Positions 1-7,952 of a stretch of 56,208 nucleotides of DNA are shown one piece after another. Numbering within the stretch: the stretch's first letter is position 1; each line of letters begins with the position of its first letter. A program made the position numbers and the translations under genes. Location: NCBI GenBank assembly GCA_018268835.1, contig JAFDVU010000021.1, positions 1 to 56,208 of the forward strand, in the 5' to 3' direction. The stretch is from Acidobacteriota bacterium. GTDB taxonomy: Bacteria; Acidobacteriota; Terriglobia; Bryobacterales; Bryobacteraceae. The notes under the pieces were generated by a model that ran no database searches, was not told the origin of the DNA, and saw only the letters and a program-made list of their open reading frames with translations.

Positions 1-320
1 CCGTCGTCATCCATGGAGACGCCGAGGACGCTGAAGCCGCGGTCCTTGTTCTGCCGCTCGAACTCCTTGAACCAGGGGATCTCGATTTTGCAGGGACCGC
101 ACCAGGTGGCGAAGAAGTCCAGCAGGACGACCTTGCCCTTGTAGTCGCTCAGGTGGACGGTCTTGCCGTCGGCGTCTTTCAAGGTGAAGTCGGGCGCGGG
201 CTTGCGATCCTTTTCTGCTTTGACCGGCTCGGCGGCACGGACGCCGGAGGAACAGGCTGCCAATCCGAGGACGGCCAGGAGCGCGGAAAGGAGGGGGGCG
301 GAAAGTCGCGAACTGAGCAC
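1..320 (-). CDS. TlpA-like thioredoxin-fold lipoprotein (3' end outside window)
   Basis: Periplasmic thiol-disulfide oxidoreductase of the TlpA/ResA type, cut off by the window edge after about 106 residues. Reading from a GTG at 320, the protein opens with a hydrophobic signal ending in L-A-A-C, where Cys23 fits a lipobox. A TlpA-like start follows (PAPDFTLKD, residues 41-49), then the redox motif WCGPC at residues 73-77. A purine-rich GGAAGAGG lies 7 bases before the GTG and decides the start. The gene begins 17 bases after the stop of the HExxH protein gene, so the two are probably cotranscribed. The fold and active site are clear. The partner (cytochrome c maturation or another reductant pathway) cannot be told from here. 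Confidence 0.85.
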   Translation of the reverse strand, partial: MLSSRLSAPLLSALLAVLGLAACSSGVRAAEPVKAEKDRKPAPDFTLKDADGKTVHLSDYKGKVVLLDFFATWCGPCKIEIPWFKEFERQNKDRGFSVLGVSMDDD

Positions 321-337
321 GATAATACCTCTTCCAA

Positions 338-1006
338 TTATATCGACAACGGACCGCGGCCCAGCGTCCGGGCGAACCAGCGGGCGCGGGCGGCGCGCGG
401 TCCGGCGGGCAGGGTGAATTCGGCGTGGCGGCGGATGCCGCTCCACAGCCACGCCGCGGTGTCGCAGAAACTTTCGCAGCAGTACTCGCGCCAGGCGACG
501 GAGCGGGCACGGCGGGCGCGGGGAGAGAGGGCGCGCTTGCGCCACTCCGCGCTCCAGCCCAACTCCCCCGTGACGCCGGCGGCGAACTCGGCGCGGAGGA
601 CGCGTTCATAGCTCCAGCGCGCGGGATTTCCGAGGCGCAGCCAGACGAAGTGCGCCACCTCGTGAACGAAGATGCGGGGGAACTCGTCGCGGGTGCAGTC
701 GAAGGCGATGCGCCGTTCGCGCAGGAAGGATCCGGCGTGCACCGGGCCGCTGCGGTCGCGCAAGCCGCGCGCGCCCTGGATGCGCACCGGGGCGCCGCGC
801 AAGGGCGGAAGGCGGCGCAGAATGGCCGCTGCGCGCGCGCGGCGCGAAGGATCGTCGAACAGAAAAAGGCCGGAGACCGCCAACCTTTTCAGGGTAGCGC
901 CTCCGGCCGGGGAAGCCGATTCGCCGTTCAGGTTGCCGGGAGAGGCGTCGATGATACCGGAACCCTCCACACCGTCGAAGCGGATCACGTCCTGCTGGTT
1001 CGCCAT
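338..1006 (-). CDS. HExxH zincin-like protein of unknown function
   Basis: A 222-residue protein with the sequence FVHEVAHFVW, an HExxH signature of zinc metallopeptidases. About 55 residues later comes a Cys/Glu/Asp-rich stretch (YCCESFCDTAAW) in which a Glu could be the third zinc ligand, as in gluzincins. There is no signal peptide or clear membrane segment. The N-terminal third has the low-complexity, Arg/Ala-rich look common in this genome. The start at 1006 is the first ATG of the open frame and has no convincing ribosome site, so the true start could be further in. It precedes the TlpA-like gene by 17 bases. A peptidase activity is inferred from the motif alone. Confidence 0.6.
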   Translation of the reverse strand: MANQQDVIRFDGVEGSGIIDASPGNLNGESASPAGGATLKRLAVSGLFLFDDPSRRARAAAILRRLPPLRGAPVRIQGARGLRDRSGPVHAGSFLRERRIAFDCTRDEFPRIFVHEVAHFVWLRLGNPARWSYERVLRAEFAAGVTGELGWSAEWRKRALSPRARRARSVAWREYCCESFCDTAAWLWSGIRRHAEFTLPAGPRAARARWFARTLGRGPLSI

Positions 1007-1135
1007 CCCGCTAGTCCCGGTTACAGGAGCAATCCGGCAGGACTGGACAAAAGGACAATGGGCGCACGAATCGGTTACGGATTTGTAAGTGACGAGTTAC
1101 AGCCGGCCCGCCGCGCAAGTCGGGTACGTGGTGGT

Positions 1136-1516
1136 CTAGCGGGCCGTCGTGACGGCCTGTTCCTGGCGCGCGATCTCGGCGGCCCACTTTGCGATCTCGG
1201 CGCGGGTGAGGGTGACCAGATCTTTTTCCATGTCCTCACCGGTGGCCACGAGATCGATCAGGTGCAAGGCCGCGATGCGCCCGCACCATGCGTCGTCGAC
1301 TGGACGATTGGTTTCGCGGCTGACTTCCTGGAGGCTGGCGTGGGGCAGGGCGATGGTTTTTTCGCTGCGCGCCGCGTCGTCGCCGGTAAGAATGAACTTG
1401 ACGTCCACGGTGTCGGCGTGACGGATGGAGATGGCCGTCTGCAGCCACTTGAGCAACACCTGGAATTTGCGGCCGAAGGGATCCGGCCCGGCTTCGAATT
1501 CACGGAAATTCAGCAT
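1136..1516 (-). CDS. conserved-looking hypothetical protein, 126 aa
   Basis: I do not recognise a family. The protein is acidic and mixed alpha/beta in appearance, with no signal peptide, membrane segment or cysteine cluster. It starts MLNFREFEAG and ends in a charged helix-like stretch (EIAKWAAEIARQEQ). Coding is supported by the even, non-repetitive composition, unlike the Arg/Pro/Ala-rich shadow frames. The gene is divergent from the alcohol dehydrogenase gene, with 35 bases between the starts. A TAAAAT hexamer lies 8 bases before the ATG, and GGAGA touches the start codon, so the mRNA may have a very short leader or none. Confidence 0.6.
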   Translation of the reverse strand: MLNFREFEAGPDPFGRKFQVLLKWLQTAISIRHADTVDVKFILTGDDAARSEKTIALPHASLQEVSRETNRPVDDAWCGRIAALHLIDLVATGEDMEKDLVTLTRAEIAKWAAEIARQEQAVTTAR

Positions 1517-1551
1517 TCTCCGCTATTTTACAATGGTTCCAGGAACCCACA

Positions 1552-2583
1552 GTGCTAGTTGCCGAACTCATCGCGCCACGCGAATTCCATTTGACCGAGC
1601 AAGCGATCGCCGATCCCGGGCCGGGCGAAGTCCAGGTACGTATCGGGGCCGTAGGCATCTGCGGCAGCGATCTCCACTCCTACTCGGAAGGCGCCATCGG
1701 CGATTCGCCCTGCGTCTACCCCATGGTGCTTGGCCATGAACCCGCCGGTACGGTGGTGAAGGCGGGGGCGGGGGTCACGGGATGGAGCGGCGGGATGCGC
1801 GCCGCGCTGGAGCCCGCCCTGTACTGTTACCACTGCGAATTCTGCCGCTCGGGGCGCCACAACATTTGCGCCAATATCCGTTTCCTGAGCAATCCGTCGA
1901 TTCCCGGATTTTTCCGCGAATTCGTCAACCTGCCGGAGGCCAACCTGCTGCCGATTCCGGACCGCGTGCCGCTGGACGCCGCCACCATGATCGAGCCGCT
2001 GGCGGTGGCCATGCACTCGATGAAGTTCGCGGCGGTGGAGATCGGCGAGCGCGTCGCGGTGTGGGGCGCGGGACCGATCGGGCTGCTCACCATCGCGTGC
2101 CTGAAGGTGGCGGGCGCGGGCCGTATCTGGGTGGTGGAACCGCTGGCGCACCGCCGCGAGATGGCGCGGGCCATGGGGGCGGACGCGGCGATCGATCCCG
2201 GCGCGGTGGACGCGGCGCGGACGATTTATCAGGAAGCGGGCAACCGCGGGGTGGATTGCGCGATCGATTGCGCGGCCAAGGAGCACACCACCAACGAAGC
2301 CATCCGCGCGGTGTCGAACGGGGGCCGCGTGGTGATCACGGGGATTCACTCAGCGTGCTTCGTGCCCTTCGAGGTATCGCCGATGCGGCGCAAGGAGATC
2401 GCGATCTTCAACGTGCGGCGGTCGAACGACGAACCCGAGCGCGCGCGCGACCTGCTGGTGGAGCGACTCGCGTGGTTCGCCCCGATGGTGACGCACCACC
2501 GCCCGTTGACCGAGATCGCGGGCGCGTTCGTGGATGCCGAACATTACGCGGACGGAGCGGTGAAGACGATCTTGCTACCGTAG
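1552..2583 (+). CDS. zinc-dependent medium-chain alcohol dehydrogenase (threonine/sorbitol dehydrogenase-like)
   Basis: A 343-residue MDR-family NAD(P)-dependent dehydrogenase. Catalytic zinc ligands are visible in GICGSD (Cys) and GHEPAG (His-Glu). The structural zinc lobe is CYHCEFCRSGRHNIC with four cysteines. The Rossmann nucleotide site is VWGAGPIGLL. This layout fits the L-threonine 3-dehydrogenase / sorbitol dehydrogenase branch, but the substrate cannot be fixed from sequence. The start is a GTG preceded by AGGAAC at a good distance. A Kbl-like gene, the partner enzyme in threonine breakdown, lies 8 kb downstream and is not in the same operon. The stop codon is part of a palindromic repeat. 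Confidence 0.88.
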   Translation: MLVAELIAPREFHLTEQAIADPGPGEVQVRIGAVGICGSDLHSYSEGAIGDSPCVYPMVLGHEPAGTVVKAGAGVTGWSGGMRAALEPALYCYHCEFCRSGRHNICANIRFLSNPSIPGFFREFVNLPEANLLPIPDRVPLDAATMIEPLAVAMHSMKFAAVEIGERVAVWGAGPIGLLTIACLKVAGAGRIWVVEPLAHRREMARAMGADAAIDPGAVDAARTIYQEAGNRGVDCAIDCAAKEHTTNEAIRAVSNGGRVVITGIHSACFVPFEVSPMRRKEIAIFNVRRSNDEPERARDLLVERLAWFAPMVTHHRPLTEIAGAFVDAEHYADGAVKTILLP

Positions 2584-2650
2584 CGTCGGCCCGGCCGACC
2601 TTTGGATCGAACGCAATACAGACTCCAAAGGTCGGCCGGAGGCCGACGGT
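2580..2650. repeat. GTCGGCC palindromic repeat, copy A, between convergent genes
   Basis: Two arms of about 22-24 bases (2585-2606 and 2624-2647) are reverse complements except for a 2-base difference near the middle, separated by a 17-base loop. The right arm runs TCCAAAGGTCGG then CCGGAGGCCGAC and recurs identically at 6226-6249. The first bases, GTAGCGTCGG, contain the TAG stop of the alcohol dehydrogenase gene. The element lies between two convergent genes and could act as a two-way transcription stop, although no T-run follows either arm. Confidence 0.8.
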
Positions 2651-2659
2651 ACTTGAACT

Positions 2660-5335
2660 CTAGGCGCGCTGCGGGTCGCGGCCTTCGGGGTTCAGGCCGA
2701 GTTCGGCGATCGCGGCCCGGGCTTTCTTCGCGTCGAATTTGCCGTCGCGGGCGAGGCGGGCGAGCGCCGCCGCGGCGATCGATTCGGCGTCGATCTCGAA
2801 GTGCTTGCGCAGGAACTCGCGGTTGTCGCTGCGCCCGAAGCCGTCGGTGCCGAGCGTCTCCAGGCGGCCGCCGAGCCACGGCGCGAGTTGATCGGCGATC
2901 ACCTTCATGTAGTCGCTGGCGGCCACGATCGGCCCGTCGGCGCCCTTGAGCGCTTCGAGGATGTAGGGCTTGCGCTCCGGCTGGTCCGGATGCAGGCGAT
3001 TCCAGCGCTCCACTTCGAGCGCGTCGCGGCGCAGTTCGTTATAGCTGGTGACGCTCCACACATCGCCGGCGACGTTGTACTTGTCGGCCAGGATCTGCTG
3101 CGCGCGCAGGGCCTCGTTGAGAATCGGGCCGCTGCCGAACAGGTGGACTTTGGCCTTGCCCTTCTCCGGCGCCTTGTAGCGGTAGATGCCGCGCAGCACG
3201 CCCTCCGGATCGAGTCCCTTGGGCATCTCCGGCATGGGGTAATTCTCGTTGTAGAGGGTGATGTAGTAGAAGAGGTCCTCGCCGTTCTGGTACATGCGGC
3301 GGATGCCGTCCTGCACGATGATGGCGATCTCGTAGGCGAAGGCCGGATCGTAGGCGGCGCAGGTGGGCACGGTCGATGCGTGAAGCAGGCTGTGACCGTC
3401 CTGATGCTGGAGTCCTTCGCCGGAGAGCGTGGTGCGTCCCGCGGTGCCGCCGCACAGGAAGCCTTTGCCGCGCGCGTCGGCGAAGGCCCAGATGGCGTCG
3501 CCCACGCGCTGGAAGCCGAACATCGAATAGTAGATGAAGAAGGGGATCGTCTCCACCCGGTAGTTGGCGTAGGCCGTGCCCGCGGCCGTAAAGCTGGCCA
3601 TGGACCCGGCTTCGGTGATGCCCTCTTCGAGGATCTGCCCGTCGCGCGATTCCTTGTAGTAAAGGAACATTTCAGCGTCGTGCGGTTTGTAGAGCTGGCC
3701 CTGGCTGGCGTAGATGCCGAACTGCCGGAACAGGCTCTCCATGCCGAAGGTGCGCGCCTCATCGGGGATGATCGGCACCACGTACTTCCCCAACTCGGGG
3801 TGTTTGAGCAGCATGGTGAGGATGCGCACAAGGGCCATGGTGCTCGAAACTTCGCGTCCGGCCGAGCCTTCGAGCGATTCCTTCATGTACTCGAGCGGCG
3901 GCGCCACGATTGTGCTCTTGGGCACGGCGCGCTTGGGCATGTAGCCGCCCAACTGACGGCGCCGTTCGTGCAGATACGCCATTTCGGGGCTATCCGAAGG
4001 CGGCCGGTAGAAGGAGGCGTTGCGCGCCGCCTCGTCGGGGATGGGAATCTCGAACCGGGAACGGAAATGCGCGATTTCGTTTTCGTTGAGCTTCTTCTGC
4101 TGGTGCGTGATGTTGCGGCCTTCGCCGGCTTCGCCGAGGCCGTAGCCCTTCACGGTGTGGGCCAGAATCAGGGTGGGCTGACCCTTGGTTTCGACAGCCC
4201 GTTTGTAGGCGTTGTAGACCTTCTTGGGATCGTGGCCACCGCGGCGCAGCTTGCCCAGTTCCTCGTCGCTCAGGTGCGAGACCATGTCGAGCAGCTCGGG
4301 GTACTTGCCGAAGAAGTGCTGGCGGATGTAGGCGCCGCCCTTGGTCACGTAGGTCTGCCACTCGCCGTCCACGACTTCGGCCATGCGCTTGCGCAGGAGG
4401 CCGTTGTGGTCGCGCGCCAGGAGCGGATCCCAATCGTCGCCCCAGATGACCTTGATCACGTTCCAGCCGGCGCCGCGGAACGCGCCTTCCAGTTCCTGAA
4501 TGACCTTGCCGTTGCCGCGCACGGGACCGTCGAGGCGCTGCAGGTTGCAGTTGATGACGAAGATCAGGTTGTCCAGCTTCTCGCGCGAGGCGAGGGTGAG
4601 AGAGCCCATGGATTCGGGCTCGTCCATTTCGCCGTCGCCCAGGAACGCCCAAATGTGGCGCGGCGTCTGCGGCAGCACGCCGCGATTCTCCAGGTAGCGC
4701 ATGAAGCGCGCCTGGTAGATGGCATTGATCGGCCCCAGCCCCATCGAAACGGTGGGAAAGCTCCAGAAGTCGGGCATGAGCCACGGGTGCGGATAGCTGG
4801 AGAGCCCGGGCGTGCCGCGCAGTTCGTGGCGGAAGTTCTTGAGCTGCTCTTCGCCGAGCCGTCCTTCCAGGAAGGCGCGGCTGTAGACGCCGGGAGAGGC
4901 GTGGCCCTGGAAGTACACGAAGTCGCCGGGCTGGTCGCCGTAGGAGGCGTGGAAGAAGTGGTTGAAGCCGACCTCGAGCAGCGTCGCCAGCGAGGCGTAG
5001 GTGGAAATGTGGCCGCCGATGCCGGAATCGTACTTGTTCTGCCGGACGACCATGGCCATGGCGTTCCAGCGGATGAGGCTCTTAATGCGCCGTTCCATGG
5101 CGCGGTCGCCCGGATAGGGGACTTCCTCTTCCGGAGAAATCGTGTTGGTGTAAGGGGTGTTGAGCTGCGGCGTCAGTTCCACGCCGTTGAGCCGCGCGCG
5201 CTCGGCGAGCCGGTCGAGCAGATACGAGGCCCGGTCAGGCCCCGCGTCGTCGATGATCTGGTCCAGAGCCTCTACCCACTCTTCGGTTTCCTGTGGATTC
5301 GGATCCACGACCCTCTCGTTCAATTTCTGGTGCAT
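2660..5335 (-). CDS. aceE: pyruvate dehydrogenase E1 component, homodimeric type
   Basis: E1 of the pyruvate dehydrogenase complex: thiamine-diphosphate-dependent decarboxylation of pyruvate and transfer to the lipoyl group of E2, in the cytoplasm. At 891 residues it matches the usual length of single-chain AceE (about 890). Family landmarks are a start region rich in DPxETxEW, the GGHISTYAS segment, and the thiamine-diphosphate motif around FLGDGEMDEPES ending in the INCNLQRLDGPVRGN stretch. No E2 or E3 gene is adjacent, so the complex is encoded in pieces. A perfect TATAAT (minus strand, 5352-5347) lies 11 bases before the ATG, with no good -35 box. A GGGAAG within that gap could serve as ribosome site if transcription starts earlier. 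Confidence 0.96.
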   Translation of the reverse strand: MHQKLNERVVDPNPQETEEWVEALDQIIDDAGPDRASYLLDRLAERARLNGVELTPQLNTPYTNTISPEEEVPYPGDRAMERRIKSLIRWNAMAMVVRQNKYDSGIGGHISTYASLATLLEVGFNHFFHASYGDQPGDFVYFQGHASPGVYSRAFLEGRLGEEQLKNFRHELRGTPGLSSYPHPWLMPDFWSFPTVSMGLGPINAIYQARFMRYLENRGVLPQTPRHIWAFLGDGEMDEPESMGSLTLASREKLDNLIFVINCNLQRLDGPVRGNGKVIQELEGAFRGAGWNVIKVIWGDDWDPLLARDHNGLLRKRMAEVVDGEWQTYVTKGGAYIRQHFFGKYPELLDMVSHLSDEELGKLRRGGHDPKKVYNAYKRAVETKGQPTLILAHTVKGYGLGEAGEGRNITHQQKKLNENEIAHFRSRFEIPIPDEAARNASFYRPPSDSPEMAYLHERRRQLGGYMPKRAVPKSTIVAPPLEYMKESLEGSAGREVSSTMALVRILTMLLKHPELGKYVVPIIPDEARTFGMESLFRQFGIYASQGQLYKPHDAEMFLYYKESRDGQILEEGITEAGSMASFTAAGTAYANYRVETIPFFIYYSMFGFQRVGDAIWAFADARGKGFLCGGTAGRTTLSGEGLQHQDGHSLLHASTVPTCAAYDPAFAYEIAIIVQDGIRRMYQNGEDLFYYITLYNENYPMPEMPKGLDPEGVLRGIYRYKAPEKGKAKVHLFGSGPILNEALRAQQILADKYNVAGDVWSVTSYNELRRDALEVERWNRLHPDQPERKPYILEALKGADGPIVAASDYMKVIADQLAPWLGGRLETLGTDGFGRSDNREFLRKHFEIDAESIAAAALARLARDGKFDAKKARAAIAELGLNPEGRDPQRA

Positions 5336-5458
5336 GGGTACTTCCCATTATAGTGGACCGGCCCGCCCTTTCAGCGGACACGGCACCCTCCCCCGGTACC
5401 ATCCGGCCCGGCTCCGGCAGCCTCCGGACGCCCCCCGAAAAGAGTGTGCAAATGGGAG

Positions 5459-5486
5459 TTGCAAAAGGGCTCGACTATCGTATAAC
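5459..5486 (+). promoter_or_regulatory. candidate sigma-70 promoter for the LysW-like gene
   Basis: TTGCAA (5459-5464), a 16-base spacer and TATAAC (5481-5486) give 4/6 and 5/6 matches to the sigma-70 consensus. Transcription would begin near 5493. The GGGAGG ribosome site at 5498-5503 and the ATG at 5512 would then follow a short leader. Confidence 0.45.
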
Positions 5487-5511
5487 AGTAAGTGTTTGGG
5501 AGGATTGTTCG

Positions 5512-5730
5512 ATGGTCACGTGTCCGGTATGCGATGGCGCGATCGATATTGACGAAGAAGACGTGGACGAAGGGGATTCGATCAGTTGCGACGAATGCGG
5601 CGCGGACCTGAGAGTCGTGGGTACCGATCCGCTGGAACTGGAATCCGCCGAAGAACTCGACGAAGACGAGGAAGATGAGGAAGGCTTCATCGAGGACGAA
5701 GAGGAAGAGTCCGACGAGGACTGGAAATAG
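5512..5730 (+). CDS. LysW-like zinc-ribbon protein with extended acidic tail
   Basis: A 72-residue, strongly acidic protein. Residues 1-43 resemble LysW/ArgW amino-group carrier proteins: two zinc-knuckle pairs (Cys4-x-x-Cys7 and Cys26-x-x-Cys29), the DECGADLRVV stretch and then DPLELE. Classical LysW proteins are about 54 residues and end in EDWGE, with the terminal Glu carrying the lysine or arginine intermediate. Here some 20 acidic residues are inserted and the end is EDWK, so the carrier Glu is missing. GGGAGG 8 bases upstream fixes the start. A carrier role is therefore doubtful. The lysine genes at 53095-56208 follow the DAP route, which needs no LysW. It could equally be a general zinc-ribbon protein. 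Confidence 0.8.
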   Translation: MVTCPVCDGAIDIDEEDVDEGDSISCDECGADLRVVGTDPLELESAEELDEDEEDEEGFIEDEEEESDEDWK

Positions 5731-5796
5731 GCCGGTTCGCGGTGCCGGAAACCGGACCGTGCCCGGAAGCATCCAAGGAAACGGGGAGGATCATAC

Positions 5797-6138
5797 GTGA
5801 AACGAATCGGAACGGTGTTGGCGGTGGTCCTCCTTCTGCTTTGCGGCCTGGCCCTGGCCGCGGAGAAGGATCCGCCGACGCGCAGTGTGGAGGGCGTGGT
5901 CACGAGTGTGGACGATCAGCCCGTGTCCGGCGCCGTGGTTCAACTGGAAAACACCAAGACGCAGCAGATCCGCTCCTACATCACGCAGGAAGACGGCAAG
6001 TACCGGTTCTACGAACTCAGCACCGAAGTGGATTACCGCCTCAAGGCCGAGTTTAAGGGCGCCAGCAGCGCCACGAAGACGCTCAGCTCCTTCGACAGCC
6101 GCAAGAAGTCCTTCATCAATTTCAAGCTGAACAAGTAG
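5797..6138 (+). CDS. small secreted protein with carboxypeptidase-regulatory-like domain
   Basis: A 113-residue exported protein. Residues 1-21 form a signal peptide ending LALA-A. The rest is a single beta-sandwich of the carboxypeptidase regulatory-like type, with the usual pattern VEGVVTSVDDQPVSGAVVQL near the front, an EDGKYRFYEL turn in the middle and a closing beta strand. Such domains usually bind surfaces or cap larger receptors. Here the domain stands alone. GGGGAGG 10 bases upstream supports the GTG start at 5797. The gene follows the LysW-like gene by 66 bases in the same direction and may share its transcript. Its partner is unknown. Confidence 0.8.
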   Translation: MKRIGTVLAVVLLLLCGLALAAEKDPPTRSVEGVVTSVDDQPVSGAVVQLENTKTQQIRSYITQEDGKYRFYELSTEVDYRLKAEFKGASSATKTLSSFDSRKKSFINFKLNK

Positions 6139-6220
6139 GGAGCCCGCGGGGATCGCGGTGGCGCGGAAGCCCGGTGTCTTGACGCAGAGACGCAGAGCGG
6201 CGTGACAGGGCGGCTTCCAG

Positions 6221-6255
6221 TTCGATCCAAAGGTCGGCCGGAGGCCGACGCTACT
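6221..6255. repeat. GTCGGCC repeat, copy B (single arm)
   Basis: Positions 6226-6249 repeat the right arm of copy A exactly. The flanks also match: TTCGATCCAA at 6221 is the complement of TTGGATCGAA in copy A, and CGCTAC at the end is the complement of the GTAGCG that opens copy A. Only one arm is present. It lies between the convergent ends of the small secreted-protein gene and the prepilin peptidase gene. The rest of the 147-base gap holds a direct repeat of ACGCAGAG (6182-6197) and nothing else recognised. Confidence 0.75.
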
Positions 6256-6285
6256 CGCGCCACGACGACGGCGCTGGCGCGGGGA

Positions 6286-7092
6286 CTACAGGCCGGCGAG
6301 GGTGCCTTCGAGGAGCGCGGCGGCGAGGGCGGCGACTCCCAGGAAAGTACCGAACGGCAGTTCGTAGGTGCTCGCGTCGCGGCGCGTGGCTTTGATGTAC
6401 GCCAGCCCGATCACGCTGCCCGCGATGGATCCGCCCACGAGGGTGAAGAGCGCGCCGCGCAATCCGAGGAAACTGCCCACCATGGCAATCAGCTTCACGT
6501 CGCCCAGCCCCAGCCCCTCCCGGTGGCGGATCTTGAGGTAGAGCCACCCGCCGCCCCACAGCAGCAGCGCCGGCAGCCCGGCGCCGAACGCGGATTCGGC
6601 CACCGATCCCCAGCGCGTACTCCACTCCTGGCCGAACAGCCACAGGACCGCGTGCGCCGTGATGTCCGGCACCGGAACGAAAGGCGAGAAGGCCAGCCCC
6701 AGCACCGTGCCGCCGAGGGTGAACTCATCCGGCAGGATGCGTTTTTCCAGGTCGCAGAAGATCAGCGCGATGGTCATGGCCGAGAAGACGCACAGCCGCG
6801 CGCCCGCCGGGGTCACGCCGCGGGTCCACACGATCCAGCCGAAGACGGCGGCGGTCAACGCCTCGACGAGGGGATAGCGCGGGGAGATGCTCGCCTTGCA
6901 GTAGCGGCATCGACCGCCGAGAAGGAACCAACTGGCGACGGGAATATTGTCGTACCAGGGGATGGTTTTGCGGCAGCGCACGCAGTGGCTGCGCGGGCGC
7001 ACCACGCTGCGGTTGCGCGGCCAGCGGTGGATGCACACGTTGAGAAAGCTGCCGATCAGCAGCCCGAAAATCACCGCGAGGGCCGTGATCAT
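6286..7092 (-). CDS. pilD: prepilin peptidase (A24 family)
   Basis: Inner-membrane aspartic peptidase that cleaves, and in many family members N-methylates, type IV prepilin-like proteins. The 268 residues carry the N-terminal GSFLNVCIHR motif, the two CxxC pairs of the cytoplasmic zinc lobe (CVRC and CRYC), and the two catalytic-aspartate regions (FCDLEKRILPDEFT and GLGLGDVKL). Seven or eight hydrophobic segments are visible. The ATG overlaps the stop of the glycosyltransferase gene by 4 bases, so it is the last gene of a minus-strand cluster. No pilin genes are nearby in this window. Confidence 0.93.
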   Translation of the reverse strand: MITALAVIFGLLIGSFLNVCIHRWPRNRSVVRPRSHCVRCRKTIPWYDNIPVASWFLLGGRCRYCKASISPRYPLVEALTAAVFGWIVWTRGVTPAGARLCVFSAMTIALIFCDLEKRILPDEFTLGGTVLGLAFSPFVPVPDITAHAVLWLFGQEWSTRWGSVAESAFGAGLPALLLWGGGWLYLKIRHREGLGLGDVKLIAMVGSFLGLRGALFTLVGGSIAGSVIGLAYIKATRRDASTYELPFGTFLGVAALAAALLEGTLAGL

Positions 7093-7916
7093 GGGGCCAG
7101 CACCTCGCGGTAAACCGCTACCGTCGATTCGACCATGCGTTGCACCGTAAATCGCTCCATCACGCGATGACGCGCGGCCGCGCCGATTCGCCGGGCCAGT
7201 TCGCCGTCGCCGCGCAGCCGCCGCACCGCGGCTTCGATCTCATCCTCGTTGTTCACCAGGAAACCGCTCACGCCGTCTTCGATCACTTCGCGCAACCCTC
7301 CGATATTGCTCGCCACCACCGGAATCCCGGCGGACATGGCCAACAACGCGCCCGAGCCGAGGCCCTCGGCATCGGTCACGTAGACTACCACGGCGGCGCC
7401 GGCCAGGGCGCGCTCCAGGTCCGGCGGGGCCTTGCCCTTTTCGAGGCGCAGCACCTCGCCGCCGCGCGCCACGTCGAGCACCGGAACGCCATCGTACACC
7501 ACGCTGATCTTCTCCGCGGGCACGCCGCCGGAGATAAGCACGCCCCTGACGAACTCCGAGACCGCGATGTAGCGGCGGGCGCGCCCGTATTTCCAGCGCG
7601 ACCCGACGGGGAACGCCACGCGCCGCGCCACCACCAGCGGACGGCCGCGGAGGAGCGCCGCCATGGTGTGGCTGCGCGCGTCGTGCGCGTGGACGATGTC
7701 GTGCGCGGGCAATTCGCGCACCGCGCGGGTCAGGCCGAGCGGTTCCACGCGCCAGCCCTCGCTCCGCGCCGCATCGTACAGTGGCGAAGCGGGGCGCGCC
7801 AGCAGGGTCGATTCCACGTTGGCCTCGGAGAGCCCGGCGATCAGGCGCAGCACCTGCCACTGCCCGCCCCGCATTTCACGTCCCGCATCCAGGTGAAGGA
7901 TCCGCATTTCAGGCAC
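7089..7916 (-). CDS. short GT4-type glycosyltransferase
   Basis: A GT-B fold glycosyltransferase similar to group 1 / GT4 enzymes. The N-terminal acceptor half (RILHLDAGREMRGGQ, then IVHAHDARSH) and the C-terminal donor-site part (GLGSGALLAMSAGIPVVAS and GGLREVIEDG) are both present. It has 275 residues, against about 360-380 for the family. The missing part lies between YDGVPVLDV and VVYVTDAEGLGS, where the usual VGRL..EKG strand and the first donor-binding helices should be. It may be a degenerate or minimal enzyme. Start: GTG at 7916, or the ATG three codons in. It sits between the GT2 and prepilin peptidase genes and overlaps the latter by 4 bases. Confidence 0.8.
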   Translation of the reverse strand: MPEMRILHLDAGREMRGGQWQVLRLIAGLSEANVESTLLARPASPLYDAARSEGWRVEPLGLTRAVRELPAHDIVHAHDARSHTMAALLRGRPLVVARRVAFPVGSRWKYGRARRYIAVSEFVRGVLISGGVPAEKISVVYDGVPVLDVARGGEVLRLEKGKAPPDLERALAGAAVVVYVTDAEGLGSGALLAMSAGIPVVASNIGGLREVIEDGVSGFLVNNEDEIEAAVRRLRGDGELARRIGAAARHRVMERFTVQRMVESTVAVYREVLAP

Positions 7917-7952
7917 TCATCGTCCCGCTGCCGGCCGGGTGACCGGCGCGAC

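Noticed and set aside
2801..5353. An 850-codon open frame opposite aceE
   Set aside because: It is the antisense shadow of aceE, with biased composition and no recognisable domain.
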